From: Fluviibacter sp964498255
GTDB lineage: Bacteria; Pseudomonadota; Gammaproteobacteria; Burkholderiales; Rhodocyclaceae
Direction: 5' to 3'
DNA: 40,300 nucleotides
Assembly (NCBI GenBank): GCA_964498255.1
Contig: CAZCGW010000019.1
Coordinates: 1-40,300 of the forward strand
Numbering within the stretch: position 1 is the stretch's first letter; the number at the start of each line of letters is the position of its first letter. This document shows, piece by piece, positions 23,652 through 32,808 of the stretch. The translations under genes and the position numbers were made by a program. Under the pieces are notes generated by a model. That model saw nothing but the letters and a program-made list of their open reading frames with translations. It was not told the origin of the DNA and ran no database searches.

Positions 23652-25249
23652 TACAGTGCCTCAGCCACCAGCGGTTCATAACGTGGTGCAGGAAGGATCC
23701 GGGTATGCACCATGACGACCGACTCGGTGACGCCATTAATCGCATCTGTGGCACCGGCCAACGCACCAATAAGTGGCAGTTTTGTGAGCCACGGGAGGCC
23801 GGTATTCGTGTCGCTGGCACGGTTTGCGCGAGCGCCGCCGAGGATGACTGTTCGATCGTTCTGCACCATTACCTGCATGGTGGATTGCTTGATCGTCTGC
23901 TGCGGCATCTGGATTGACCCTTGATTAGCCCCTAGGGTGAATGTCGAGAACTTACCGACGCTACTTGTTACAGGCACCAATGTGAGCTGCACCAGGTTGT
24001 TGTCCATGATGTCAGGCACCACTGAAATCGAGACCCCTTGCAGGGCATAAGCACCCGTTGCAGATGACTGTGTTGTCCCTGTAGTCCCACTCATGGTGTT
24101 CTGGATGCTTGGCAGATAGGGGATCTGCTGGCCGTCGAATAGGGTGGCCGGTACGTGATTCAGCGTAACTGCGGTCGGCTGGCTGACAACTCGGGTACGC
24201 GTAAACTGTTCCAGAGCCTGCACAACGCTTGTAATACTGGCAGTGGTGATGTTGAGCGTGGCTGGCGTAGCCCCGGCGATTGGAGTGTTGACCCCAGTCA
24301 TGTCGTAATTGAAACTCTTAGTACCGGCTGCGTTGAGGATCTTGTCCCACTTGATTCCATACTGGAACTCGTCATTGATACCGACTTCAACAATTGCAGC
24401 AGCAACCGCTACTTGACGCATTCCATCCTGGCAGTACGTCTGAACGAAATCTTGAACACGCTTTAACCCATGGCCGTTCGAGCGAATGCTAATCATGCCA
24501 GTCTGCTGGTAGACCTGTACCTGAGCGTTCCCTCCAGCCATTTGACGAATGAAAGTCTCTAGGTCTTTAGGTTCATTTTTCGACTCACCCATGACCACAA
24601 AGCTGGCCTTGATCGGGCTGCTGGCACCACTCCCTGAACTACCACCGCTCATGCCTCCTGACATCCCGCCACTGCTCCCACTGCCGCCTGATGAAGCGCC
24701 AGCCGCTGGATCGCCGCCAACTGTGTAGGTTGCAGATAGCTTTTTGAAGAGCGCCGGTGGCAACTTGAAGGTATAGGTAGCCTGTGTGGCAATCGTGACG
24801 GAACGGTCGACGTGATTGACGACCGCTACATAGCCAGCCAGATTTGCTATCTGTCGAATGGCGGCTACGGTCGACATGCCATTAATCTGCACAGCAATAC
24901 GCTTTGAGGTATCAACGCCATCAACAACGCCCAATGCATAACCTTGCTTTGTGGCCAGTCCCTTAATTAATCCGAAGAAGGCTGTGTTATTCGCGGAAAG
25001 GCTGACGCTGTCACGAATGTCGTCTGCTTCCACTTCCTGTAGGGCAAGTGGCAGGTCATTGTCAGTTTCGGTGACAAGATTCGTGTGAAAAGCACCGCCA
25101 CGTGCGCCTTTGACGGCATCCCCCAGATTCTGAGAGTTTTGCGCTTCGGGTGATTTAAAGGTGTTCCATTGATTGAAGCCAGCGCACCCAGTGATACCGA
25201 GACTCAGACCGGCTATTAGCAGCGCCAGGCGCGTTTTATGTAATGTCAT
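23651..25249 (-). CDS. pilN: PilN, outer-membrane lipoprotein secretin
   Basis: This gene encodes a 532-residue secretin. A lipoprotein signal (LSLGITGC lipobox, acylated Cys near 22) is followed by N-domains (about 75-160, with TVAAIRQIANLAGYVAVV), a Gly/Ser/Met-rich linker (about 185-215), a second N-domain with NAQVQVYQQTGMISIRS, and the C-terminal secretin domain (VVSQPTAVTLNHVPATLFDG, VRGARANRAS-like GGARANRAS, then LPWLTKLPLIGALAG). The ATG at 25249 has AGAGG about 8 bases upstream and lies two bases after the pilL stop. It forms the outer-membrane ring through which the pilus passes. The flexible Gly/Ser/Met linker is unusually repetitive. Confidence 0.93.
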   Translation of the reverse strand: MTLHKTRLALLIAGLSLGITGCAGFNQWNTFKSPEAQNSQNLGDAVKGARGGAFHTNLVTETDNDLPLALQEVEADDIRDSVSLSANNTAFFGLIKGLATKQGYALGVVDGVDTSKRIAVQINGMSTVAAIRQIANLAGYVAVVNHVDRSVTIATQATYTFKLPPALFKKLSATYTVGGDPAAGASSGGSGSSGGMSGGMSGGSSGSGASSPIKASFVVMGESKNEPKDLETFIRQMAGGNAQVQVYQQTGMISIRSNGHGLKRVQDFVQTYCQDGMRQVAVAAAIVEVGINDEFQYGIKWDKILNAAGTKSFNYDMTGVNTPIAGATPATLNITTASITSVVQALEQFTRTRVVSQPTAVTLNHVPATLFDGQQIPYLPSIQNTMSGTTGTTQSSATGAYALQGVSISVVPDIMDNNLVQLTLVPVTSSVGKFSTFTLGANQGSIQMPQQTIKQSTMQVMVQNDRTVILGGARANRASDTNTGLPWLTKLPLIGALAGATDAINGVTESVVMVHTRILPAPRYEPLVAEAL

Positions 25250-25251
25250 GA

Positions 25252-25842
25252 TCAATCCTCTCGCTTCACGCGCGACAAGGCGTTGGCATCGTTTTCGATC
25301 AAAACGGCCTTGGATTTATTGGAAACGGTGGCGTGCAATCCACGACCGACAAGCAGTTGATTGAGCAGTCCACCGATACTGTCGACCGACAGTGAGACCG
25401 GCTCGCTCAAACGGAAGTCACGCACTCGGCCGGGGCTGCTTCCCTCTGCTCGCCAGGACAGACGCCAACCATTAGTCTGCAGATACTGCTCTAGGGAGTC
25501 GCGCAGAGATGCCCCAATGCTGGCGTTGAATACAGGGTAGCCAGTAGCAATTAACGGTTCTGACGTCGGTATCACAGATGTAGAAGCGGCCTCGGTTGGA
25601 GCTGCCGTGTTGTCTGGCGTCTGCTGTGCCAGCATGGTCGGTGTCGGCGGCGAAACCGGCGTGATGTTTCGTTCAGCCAGATCCTGTGGCATTTGATCCG
25701 CTTTAGCAGCTACCTCAACAGGTACTGCATTGATGGACACACGATCATTCCCTGAAGGAATGGGCGCAAGGGTCCCGCCACAACCAGCCAAAGTGGCCCC
25801 AGTTAGCGTTAGGAGGAAAAGTCTGGTCAGATCAGGTTTCAT
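25252..25842 (-). CDS. pilL: PilL, pilus lipoprotein with TcpQ-like C-terminal domain
   Basis: A 196-residue lipoprotein. The signal LFLLTLTGATLAGC is a good lipobox. A Pro/Thr/Ala-rich linker leads to a C-terminal domain (about 105-190, SIGASLRDSLEQYLQTNGWRL then GGLLNQLLVGRGLHATVSN) that matches the TcpQ/PilL family, which helps the secretin reach and stay in the outer membrane. The ATG at 25842 lies inside the last codons of virB11 (11-base overlap). The longer start at 25872 would spoil the lipoprotein signal and is less likely. This gene is the exact junction between the secretion and pilus parts of the operon. Confidence 0.85.
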   Translation of the reverse strand: MKPDLTRLFLLTLTGATLAGCGGTLAPIPSGNDRVSINAVPVEVAAKADQMPQDLAERNITPVSPPTPTMLAQQTPDNTAAPTEAASTSVIPTSEPLIATGYPVFNASIGASLRDSLEQYLQTNGWRLSWRAEGSSPGRVRDFRLSEPVSLSVDSIGGLLNQLLVGRGLHATVSNKSKAVLIENDANALSRVKRED

Positions 25843-26893
25843 ACGCAAGATCTCGTTTCTTGAAGGGATCAAAGTAAAGTTCGGTCATCACCCGGCGTTT
25901 GCCGGTCTGATTACCGTGTTCGTCATAGACTGCTTTTGCTGACAAATGCGCAATGACATCAATCGTCATGAACAGAAGCTTTTTGAGGTCGGCCACGGCA
26001 TATGCAGCAGCCTCCGGATGCTCTTTTGCCATGAGAGCGAATCGGGCAATCGCTCGGGCGCATGATTCGGCATGAAAGCTGGTGATTGATCCGGCGTGAC
26101 CAGTCGTCAGCAATTTGAGGAAATCGTAAGACTCACTACCGCGTAGCTCTGCGAGCAAAACTCGATCTGGCTTCATACGCATGCAACTGGCGATCAGATT
26201 CGATGGGGATACTTTGGCGAGGCCTTGGTCATCCTTGACATAGAGTAGGTTCGACTGGTTGCCGTGATTCGGCATGAAAAGTTCGCGTACATCCTCAATC
26301 GTGATCAATCGCTCGTGCCGGGGTATTTCGGCGCAAAGCGACTTCATCAGGGTTGTTTTGCCAGAGCCGGTGTCGCCAACGATGCAAATGTTCAGACGTT
26401 CCGTAACGGCTTGCCGGAAGAAACCCTCGAAATCGCGATCCTGAAGTTTTGTCGTGAGCTGACGCTCTGGAATTGTCAGTGATTCAAAGTCACCGTCACT
26501 ACACCGCCAGATGGCTTCATCAAATAGTCTGGCCTCTGTGTATTCCGACAAATCCTTCGTTCTATGGTCAGGGCGGCGGATCGTGAATGAGATCTGTCCA
26601 GCATCAACAGCCGGTTCGAGAACGATCTGGACGCGCTCTTTGCCAGGCAAAGTCCCTGACAAGATCGGTTTTGTATTGGAGATCGTCTGCTTACAGAAAC
26701 TGGCGATGGCTGCAGCCATGGAGCGCAAATGCATCGCCCCCATTTCTGGAATCTCGATTCGTTCCCAGCCGGTGTCAGATTCAATATAGACCTCACCTGG
26801 TCGATTAACCGCTAGTTCTGTGACGCCTGGCCGTTCCAATATCCCTAATAACGGGCGGAGCAGGGCGAGGACAGCCTCGTTGCCTTGCAACAT
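25832..26893 (-). CDS. virB11: VirB11-type secretion ATPase
   Basis: A 353-residue hexameric ATPase at the base of the type IV secretion channel. It has an N-terminal domain (GVTELAVNRPGEVYIES), then Walker A GDTGSGKT (173-180), an Asp box (ITIEDVRELF), Walker B with E249 (RVLLAELRG) and the His-box region HAGSITSFHAES (about 266-277). Length and motif order are typical of VirB11 rather than PilT. The gene starts two bases after the TrbM-like stop and overlaps pilL by 11 bases. VirB11 switches the machine between pilus building and substrate transfer by working with VirB4 and VirD4. Confidence 0.95.
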   Translation of the reverse strand: MLQGNEAVLALLRPLLGILERPGVTELAVNRPGEVYIESDTGWERIEIPEMGAMHLRSMAAAIASFCKQTISNTKPILSGTLPGKERVQIVLEPAVDAGQISFTIRRPDHRTKDLSEYTEARLFDEAIWRCSDGDFESLTIPERQLTTKLQDRDFEGFFRQAVTERLNICIVGDTGSGKTTLMKSLCAEIPRHERLITIEDVRELFMPNHGNQSNLLYVKDDQGLAKVSPSNLIASCMRMKPDRVLLAELRGSESYDFLKLLTTGHAGSITSFHAESCARAIARFALMAKEHPEAAAYAVADLKKLLFMTIDVIAHLSAKAVYDEHGNQTGKRRVMTELYFDPFKKRDLAYET

Positions 26894-26895
26894 GG

Positions 26896-27459
26896 TCAGT
26901 ACCTCACGCGCGTATAGCGCTTGCCGTTGATCCTGACGTCGATGTAATTGGGCGACCCGGCAGGGTTCATCGTCACAATCTGTCGATAAATGCCGACGGG
27001 GATGGATTGCACATCAGAAGACCCATCCGTGGTGTGAATCCCCATGTATGTCTGTCCGGCAGGTTGTGCAACACAGATTTTTTGTGAGCCGCCATAACCT
27101 TCTGCGCCAGTTCCAATGCCCTGGTAAATCTGGTTGGACTGCGGATTGAGCGCATATTCACCTGCCGGGAGGGCTGATGTGCCAACAGGACAGTCGTCGA
27201 AATAGTTTCGTCCCGTCACGGCTTCGGATTTCTGATCTGGCGTACTGGCCAAGTCGCAACGAGGGAAAGGACGACCTTTCCTGAGATCGTTGTACAGCCG
27301 ATCAATGGGGCTGACGCACTCAGAAACCGCCTTGGGGCCATTCGGATTCGATAGGCACAAGAGAACCGTGCAGCCATAGTCATCAGCCATGGCCGATGGA
27401 GCTGAGAGCCCCAATAGTCCAGTTAGCCAGATGAGATTAAGCATAGAGACAGGTCGCAT
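26896..27459 (-). CDS. TrbM-like periplasmic transfer protein
   Basis: A 187-residue secreted protein with a signal peptide ending near PSAMA (residue 25). The cysteine pattern CTVLLCLSNPNG...SECVSPI...FPRCDL...YFDDCPVG resembles TrbM of IncP-type transfer systems, where a C-x-x-x-x-CLS motif, an EC pair and a late CPV recur. The C-terminal part (VGIYRQIVTMNPAG, YIDVRINGKRYTRVRY) is extra. AAGGA lies 7 bases before the start. It lies between an unknown membrane protein and virB11. TrbM-family proteins are needed for mating-pair formation in some plasmids, but the exact role is unclear. Confidence 0.6.
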   Translation of the reverse strand: MRPVSMLNLIWLTGLLGLSAPSAMADDYGCTVLLCLSNPNGPKAVSECVSPIDRLYNDLRKGRPFPRCDLASTPDQKSEAVTGRNYFDDCPVGTSALPAGEYALNPQSNQIYQGIGTGAEGYGGSQKICVAQPAGQTYMGIHTTDGSSDVQSIPVGIYRQIVTMNPAGSPNYIDVRINGKRYTRVRY

Positions 27460-27468
27460 TAGGTGTCC

Positions 27469-28119
27469 TTACTGGGTAGTAGCCTGGCGTTGCTCGGCCA
27501 GAGCGGCAGCCATCCGACAGGCATCCGAGCCGGATCCGGCAACTACTTGCCCCCGGAGAACAACCTGGCCGGCTGCCAAGGACTTCTGGACGTAGGATTT
27601 GGCGCAGTCGTCATCGTTCCGTTTCAGGATTTCGCTGACTTCCTGGGCGCTAAGCGGTGTGTTTTGCCCTTGTGCAGACTTGAATGCGGCCGCAATCCCA
27701 TCAACTGAGGTCTGTATATGGGCAACAGCCGATTGCGTCTGGCTTGACTGCCACAGATTGGCTCCTAGCAGGCCGGCTACGGCAACGAATAGAGCGATAC
27801 GTGGCAGATTCTGGTGGCGAATGTTCATGAGGTTTTCCTTCTTAGGTTTTTCAGAGGTTGATGGGATTGCGGTCGCGGTCATGGTCAGCCGATGTTTCAA
27901 CTGCTGGATCGGTTGACTGGCCACAAGGCTGGGATCGGGATCCAGCCCCTCTGCGGACAGAACGTCTGAAGCAGTCGTGGCCAGTTGCCAGATTTGTGGC
28001 AAAGCGGTTGCATGGTTGGTTGCGGCAAGCCTGCGAATCTCGATCAGGGCTTGGTACAGAACCTCCTGTGCATCACTTGACAGGGCGGGTGCCATTTCTT
28101 GCTGGGTCGTTGAGGTCAT
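27469..28119 (-). CDS. Single-pass membrane protein of the T4SS operon, unknown
   Basis: A 216-residue protein. The N-terminal about 95 residues are soluble and helical; one membrane helix follows at about 107-122 (RIALFVAVAGLLGANLW), then a periplasmic tail with two cysteines (DDDCAKSYVQ and GSDACRMAA). The start overlaps the virB10 stop as ATGA. An internal ATG at 27828 (codon 98), just before the membrane helix, has a strong AAGGA at good spacing, so a shorter 119-residue form may also be made. I do not recognise a family; it may be an entry-exclusion or channel accessory, by position only. Confidence 0.7.
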   Translation of the reverse strand: MTSTTQQEMAPALSSDAQEVLYQALIEIRRLAATNHATALPQIWQLATTASDVLSAEGLDPDPSLVASQPIQQLKHRLTMTATAIPSTSEKPKKENLMNIRHQNLPRIALFVAVAGLLGANLWQSSQTQSAVAHIQTSVDGIAAAFKSAQGQNTPLSAQEVSEILKRNDDDCAKSYVQKSLAAGQVVLRGQVVAGSGSDACRMAAALAEQRQATTQ

Positions 28120-29369
28120 GGTGTGGGTGTGACTTGATAAACGTTAGAAAAATCGATATCGCGCGCGACATAAACCGTCACGCGGTCGCCCTGGTTCTTT
28201 GATAGCGTTGGCGGGATGCTGATGGTTTCCTTGAGGATCGCAGCGGCCATGTTTTCCCCGGACTGCTGAGTGTTCTGGAAATACATCTGAGAAGCGCCGT
28301 TGTTGTTATTGGCGCCACGAGTTGCCGCATAGCCGATGGCATCCTGCACAAGGCTCAGCATGAAGGCCGACCCGATCCGCTCCCACCAGTGTTTATCGAT
28401 ATCGCCGGAAAGACCGGGGCGGCCCAACGCGTCTGCGCCAGGGGAATCCAGATTCACAATCACTCCCTTGGGCGTCTTTAGCCGAGTCCATAAGACATAC
28501 ATCCGAGACTGACCGGTCTTCATCTGGCCGTTAAACTCGCCAGAGATGGTGGATCCGCGATCAATCAGCAAGGTTTTACCGTTGTCGCTATAAACAGGCT
28601 TGGAGGTAGTGCAAGAAGACATGCCTGGTACGCCACTAGTGAGTGCGGTATTGAGTACGCAGTCGATCAGCGTACCTTTGGCGAGTAGCAGTGATCGGTT
28701 CCCAATCATGCTGGCTTGCGCTTTTGCAGTAGCGGTAGGGTTCAGGTTGCCTGTGAATTCACCTGATTTCTGACCAGCACCTTGCAAATTGGCCGGAAGA
28801 ACCGGGTTAAAGGTAGGGGCACCATTTCCGATTCCTGATCCGCCTGCTTGCTGCTGGCCGTCTGTGAAAAACGAGGCGTCAAGACGATTTTTCGGTACAG
28901 GGGCCGATCCTTGTGGAGCAGCCGTAGTCGAATTAGGTGGTGGTGGAACCTGCGCTTGACCAGACAGCGGCGCGGCAGGATTGGCTGGAGTTTCTGGGGG
29001 AGGCGGGGTGCTCGGCGCTGGGGCGGCAGGTGTCAGACCCGGTGCTTTACCGTTGTCCCCCTGGGCTCCTAAATCTTTTGGCGAGCCGGTGGCTGCGCTC
29101 GTTGATGCTAAAGGCTTGACGGGCAGGCTGGTCGGGTGACTGGATTTGTAATACCAAACTGCGCCACCGACAGAACCGATAATCACCGCCAGAACAAATA
29201 GGATCTGCTTTGCAAATTTGGCAAATACGGCGCTGGTGCCATTCATCATGGAACCGGCCAACCCACTAAATGGGCGCGCACGATCACCTGCGACACCTGC
29301 TGACGATGCTCGCTTCACATCATCTTTTTGTTCGTTGTTAGAGAAGGAGTTCATGGATGGCTCGTTCAT
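28116..29369 (-). CDS. virB10: VirB10, channel scaffold protein
   Basis: This gene encodes 417 residues. A cytoplasmic N-terminus is followed by one membrane helix (about 51-72, QILFVLAVIIGSVGGAVWYY), a long Pro/Ala-rich periplasmic linker (about 75-160) and the conserved C-terminal beta-barrel domain (LLLAKGTLIDCVLNTALTS, then RGSTISGEFNG, SRMYVLWTRLKTPKGVIV). This is the classic VirB10/TrbI layout. It spans both membranes, forms the outer-membrane pore with VirB9, and senses ATP use by VirD4 and VirB11. It overlaps virB9 upstream and the next gene downstream by ATGA motifs. Confidence 0.95.
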   Translation of the reverse strand: MNEPSMNSFSNNEQKDDVKRASSAGVAGDRARPFSGLAGSMMNGTSAVFAKFAKQILFVLAVIIGSVGGAVWYYKSSHPTSLPVKPLASTSAATGSPKDLGAQGDNGKAPGLTPAAPAPSTPPPPETPANPAAPLSGQAQVPPPPNSTTAAPQGSAPVPKNRLDASFFTDGQQQAGGSGIGNGAPTFNPVLPANLQGAGQKSGEFTGNLNPTATAKAQASMIGNRSLLLAKGTLIDCVLNTALTSGVPGMSSCTTSKPVYSDNGKTLLIDRGSTISGEFNGQMKTGQSRMYVLWTRLKTPKGVIVNLDSPGADALGRPGLSGDIDKHWWERIGSAFMLSLVQDAIGYAATRGANNNNGASQMYFQNTQQSGENMAAAILKETISIPPTLSKNQGDRVTVYVARDIDFSNVYQVTPTP

Positions 29370-30124
29370 GATCCAGATCCCTCTAGGAGCGTGCGTTGAT
29401 TGGCAGTCGGCGCCATCTCGCGATCTGTGCTGAATCCGTCGTTCCAGATGCCGACCACTTGTGGGCCTAGTCGAAGGACAAATCGCTTAGCAATTTCATG
29501 AATAACCAAAACATCCCCATCGATGTGGAAATTAACGGTGCTTTCCGTGTCTCCGGTTCCTACGCGGAAAACAGAAGGTAGTTCCTTGGTTGGTTGGATT
29601 CGTATATAGGTGAAACGACCATCGTCCCAAGCTGCCGATGGCGTGATATCAGCGTCGCCAGTTAGGCTTTGCATCGTGTACTTCGTGTTGGTATTTGTAG
29701 GCGGAGTTTCCGGAATCTGCGTCTGACCAGCAGGGCTAGGGTGTGAGAGCGCAAGACGCCAAACACCTGACTGCATTGAAGCCTCAGGAATCACCCGTAG
29801 ATCAAAGACGTAGCTACCCCGGTTCGTGACCACAATTAGATTGGTATTAGCCGCGCTTTGGCGTGGCTTCAGAAACACATAGCGTTCACCCTTCTTGCCA
29901 GAGATTTCCCAGCCGTCGGTATCTCCGGACAAGGTTGCAGAGGAACCGCCTAGGCTAAGAATTGCTTCGCCAGTTGGTAGCTCAATTTGCCCGACGAAAC
30001 CTCGTTTAGCGACAAACCGAATCGGGTTGGCCGAAGTCTCTGCATTCAGAGTCAATTGGCGCATAGGGGAGTCAGCAAATGCATGGCTGCTGATAGCAAC
30101 CAACATTGCACCGACCATGGACAT
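29366..30124 (-). CDS. virB9: VirB9, outer-membrane core component
   Basis: A 252-residue periplasmic protein. The signal peptide MSMVGAMLVAISSHAFA begins at the ATG at 30124, four bases after the virB8 stop; an upstream in-frame start at 30181 would hide the signal and is rejected. The N-domain (GQIELPTGEAILSLGG, YVFLKPRQSAANTNLIVVT) and the C-domain (WDDGRFTYIRIQPTKELPSVF) are typical of VirB9/CagX. It forms the ring of the core complex with VirB10. No VirB7 lipoprotein gene was found next to it. Confidence 0.93.
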   Translation of the reverse strand: MSMVGAMLVAISSHAFADSPMRQLTLNAETSANPIRFVAKRGFVGQIELPTGEAILSLGGSSATLSGDTDGWEISGKKGERYVFLKPRQSAANTNLIVVTNRGSYVFDLRVIPEASMQSGVWRLALSHPSPAGQTQIPETPPTNTNTKYTMQSLTGDADITPSAAWDDGRFTYIRIQPTKELPSVFRVGTGDTESTVNFHIDGDVLVIHEIAKRFVLRLGPQVVGIWNDGFSTDREMAPTANQRTLLEGSGS

Positions 30125-30128
30125 GTGT

Positions 30129-30920
30129 TTAACCACGAGGTGCTCCTGGAACAGCGGGGGACATTGCTGGCCGGGATCCAAGTTCGGCGCCCGTTCCTGC
30201 GGCCGATGTTGGCTGCGGTTCGGCTAAAGATGTACCCGCCTGAGAGCCAGAAACATTCGAAAGATCAGGGTCGACAACGTAACCAGTAACCTTGAACCCC
30301 AGAGGATTATCAACGAGCGATTTTTCTCGAGAAAGTGGGGAAGGGCCCTCATAGTTATAGGCAATGGTGGCAATGAATCGCCCCGTATTGATATCCGAAC
30401 CATCGCGGCGTGTTGTCTTTTCAAAGCGAACAACAGCTTTTCCCGGTTCATTAGGAACCAGTGTGACGCTCGTAACTTTGATACGTTCATCGGTACCTGC
30501 GCCAAGCTTCTTGTCACGTGAATTGGGCGGCTCATATAGCGTCCGATACTCACGAGCTACAGAGTCAGCAGACAGATTCATGACATGGTCGAAATCGCGC
30601 TGAATCAAAGTCCAGACAAATCGTTCCCTTGATTGAACGTAGTCGCCAACCCAGTGCTTATCCATAGCTTCAGTCGGAGTGACTGCTTTTGCACCCATCA
30701 TTTCGACCAGTTGTGCATCACCGGTCAATTTGTCGACCTGAAATGTAAGTGGCACGATCTTGTAGAAAGGCGCAAGCGTAGCGACAGCAGCAATAGCAAG
30801 AAGGGCGCCAACACTTGAAATCTTTGCAATTCGCCATGCGCGCGCTTCGGATAGCTCCAAGGCATGAACTCGGCTGGTTTCCCAGTCAAAAGCGGCTTCA
30901 GTGATGTCTTTTTTGCTCAT
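30129..30920 (-). CDS. virB8: VirB8, inner-membrane assembly factor
   Basis: A 263-residue bitopic protein. A short cytoplasmic N-terminus is followed by one membrane helix (about 33-52, ISSVGALLAIAAVATLAPFY) and a periplasmic NTF2-like domain (FQVDKLTGDAQLVEMMG, YVQSRERFVWTLIQRDFDHV, KAVVRFEKTTRRDG, DNPLGFKVTGYVVDP). The last 40 residues are a Pro/Ala/Gly-rich tail. VirB8 nucleates assembly of the channel. The gene is 18 bases after virB6 and four bases before virB9. Confidence 0.93.
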   Translation of the reverse strand: MSKKDITEAAFDWETSRVHALELSEARAWRIAKISSVGALLAIAAVATLAPFYKIVPLTFQVDKLTGDAQLVEMMGAKAVTPTEAMDKHWVGDYVQSRERFVWTLIQRDFDHVMNLSADSVAREYRTLYEPPNSRDKKLGAGTDERIKVTSVTLVPNEPGKAVVRFEKTTRRDGSDINTGRFIATIAYNYEGPSPLSREKSLVDNPLGFKVTGYVVDPDLSNVSGSQAGTSLAEPQPTSAAGTGAELGSRPAMSPAVPGAPRG

Positions 30921-30938
30921 GAATATGTCCTGATGTCT

Positions 30939-32075
30939 TTAACCGTTATTTCGACGTGCATTGGCACGTTCAGAAGCGCGATGAGCAGCAGTGCTGCCAC
31001 CGGATCCCGAACCGGATCCACCACCTTGAGATCCGCCGTTGTTGCTCAGCGAGCCACCGCCGCCCTCCTTGGAGCCAATCGCTTTGGTCAGAGCGGAAAA
31101 CATCTTGGGCAACGCTTGTCCGGTAGCTGCACCAACAGCGCCGCCGACAAACGCCCCCATGCCGCTCCCGCCAAATCCACCGCCAGTCAGCGCTTGTGCG
31201 AGACGTGGCACTTTCATGCCAAGGAAGGCCAATACAAGAATTTCGAGGGTCATCTGGAGTGCAAGGCCGATCATGTTGAACGGTTGAGCACCAAATACTT
31301 CTTCTATTGTTTTTAGTCCTTGGCCAGCGTCATCTGTCACACTCATGAGCACATTGCCAAAATTACTCATAAAAATGGTCAGGCTCATGTAGATGTAGAC
31401 AGCAATAAGCGCGTTGTGAACAGCCAGATTGGCAATCTGGGCGATCCAGTTGTTGAAAAAGGTCTCTGTCTTGCTAAAAGCGCCGGCAATAATGAACAAT
31501 GGGCCGAGCGCCAGGAGTAGAAACAGCATGAGCCGGGCTTCGAGCAGCTCGAACATCATGATGATTCCGTATATGGTTAGGCCGATAGCAAGCAGAATTC
31601 CAGAGGCGACATAGACCAAAGCGGTTCCGATTTGCGGAAAGGAGTCCATCGCCTGCACAAAATATGCCGCAACCAATCCAAGTGAAGCGCCGCAATAACA
31701 ATCCAGAAGCTGATAAGGGCCTGTTCCATTGCAAGAAGCCAGACCTGTATTCGAAATGCTTCCGGCAACAGCTTGGCCGAGGCCCGTCTGGAATTCCATG
31801 ATTGCCGGGACAATCATGTTCTGGAATACCCCTACCGATAGTCCGCAGACAACAAACCAAGCGATCTTGTAATACTTGCCAATAAAGTTTGAGATCGGCT
31901 GGTGCGTCTCACCGCGCATCGTTGCATAGGCGTAGGCAAGGATCCAGATGCTAATCCCAAGCGTAACGGGCGTTGCGAGTACCGTACACAATACTGAAGA
32001 CACCTTGTTGATTACCGTCACAGCAGCTTCGAATGAATCACCGATAACAGAGAAGCCGTTAAATTGCATGGACAT
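30939..32075 (-). CDS. virB6: VirB6, polytopic inner-membrane channel protein
   Basis: A 378-residue protein with several membrane helices (about 25-55, 70-90, 130-185, 190-210, 215-240, 265-285), the conserved ARLMLFLLLALGPLFI stretch and a Trp-containing periplasmic loop, all typical of VirB6/TrbL. The last about 50 residues are a hydrophilic Gly/Ser-rich tail ending in ANARRNNG. It forms part of the inner-membrane channel contacted by the DNA substrate. GAGG lies about 10 bases before the start. Confidence 0.92.
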   Translation of the reverse strand: MSMQFNGFSVIGDSFEAAVTVINKVSSVLCTVLATPVTLGISIWILAYAYATMRGETHQPISNFIGKYYKIAWFVVCGLSVGVFQNMIVPAIMEFQTGLGQAVAGSISNTGLASCNGTGPYQLLDCYCGASLGLVAAYFVQAMDSFPQIGTALVYVASGILLAIGLTIYGIIMMFELLEARLMLFLLLALGPLFIIAGAFSKTETFFNNWIAQIANLAVHNALIAVYIYMSLTIFMSNFGNVLMSVTDDAGQGLKTIEEVFGAQPFNMIGLALQMTLEILVLAFLGMKVPRLAQALTGGGFGGSGMGAFVGGAVGAATGQALPKMFSALTKAIGSKEGGGGSLSNNGGSQGGGSGSGSGGSTAAHRASERANARRNNG

Positions 32076-32089
32076 GGTTTGGGCCTCGA

Positions 32090-32800
32090 TTACCAGTTAG
32101 TAACAGGCTTGTTGACTATGAGCCCGGTTTGCGTGTTGATTTTTTTGCTGCGCTCATATTTTTCCTGCTCAACGAGTTTTGTCTCAATCTCGGCAAGTGC
32201 AGCAGCCATCTGAACCTTAACCAGAGCGTTTTGGGCATTAGCCTGCTCTGTCTGGATGCGCGCTTGCAGTTCAGCAATTGCTTTCGGGTCCTGTGTAAAG
32301 TTGATCTGTTTGCGCAGTCCCTCGACGGCCTCGAATGTTGCTTCTGCACCTTCATAAGCCTTTGTGAACATGTCCTTAACCGCAAAAGGGGCGTTCAGCT
32401 GTCGGTTGCACAGTGTCTGCTTGACCGGATCCTTAACGGTCAGACAATCAAAGATCATTGCTTGCTGGCGTGCGGCAGAAGCAACCGATGACATATTTCC
32501 CGTGGCCACACCGTCGTACATCTGCTTCAAGTTAAGTGGTAAATAGCGTTGAAGCAGGGGATTTGCCAGGACATCACCAAAACCTCGGGCGCCTGTGAGC
32601 GCTTGAAACTGCTTGAGTTGTTGCTGGTACTGCATGTACATACTTTGTAGCTGTTGTTGCCATGCGGCAACCTGCTGAATTTGTTGCGCCAAGCTGGCCG
32701 CATCAGTGACGGGAATTTGTGCGTGACTGTGTGGAGCAGCGGCTAGCGCAAGACCAGTCAAAATGGCCATAAGCGCTTTTCGATGGGAGCAGCGTTTCAT
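32090..32800 (-). CDS. virB5: VirB5-type minor pilus protein
   Basis: A 236-residue secreted helical protein. The signal peptide MKRCSHRKALMAILTGLALAAAPHSHA begins at the ATG at 32800; an ATG at 32815 overlaps the upstream stop but would bury the signal. The mature part starts PVTDAASLAQQIQQVAAWQQQLQSMY, a hallmark of VirB5/TrbJ proteins, and continues with helical, Gln-rich segments. VirB5 is found at the tip of conjugative pili. The C-terminus, LIVNKPVTNW, closely resembles that of the small membrane protein encoded just upstream. Confidence 0.9.
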   Translation of the reverse strand: MKRCSHRKALMAILTGLALAAAPHSHAQIPVTDAASLAQQIQQVAAWQQQLQSMYMQYQQQLKQFQALTGARGFGDVLANPLLQRYLPLNLKQMYDGVATGNMSSVASAARQQAMIFDCLTVKDPVKQTLCNRQLNAPFAVKDMFTKAYEGAEATFEAVEGLRKQINFTQDPKAIAELQARIQTEQANAQNALVKVQMAAALAEIETKLVEQEKYERSKKINTQTGLIVNKPVTNW

Positions 32801-32808
32801 GATGGGGA

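Noticed and set aside
24610..24710. Gly/Ser/Met-rich repeat tract as a possible tandem repeat or mobile insertion
   Set aside because: It is an in-frame flexible linker inside the secretin PilN and shows no flanking duplication.
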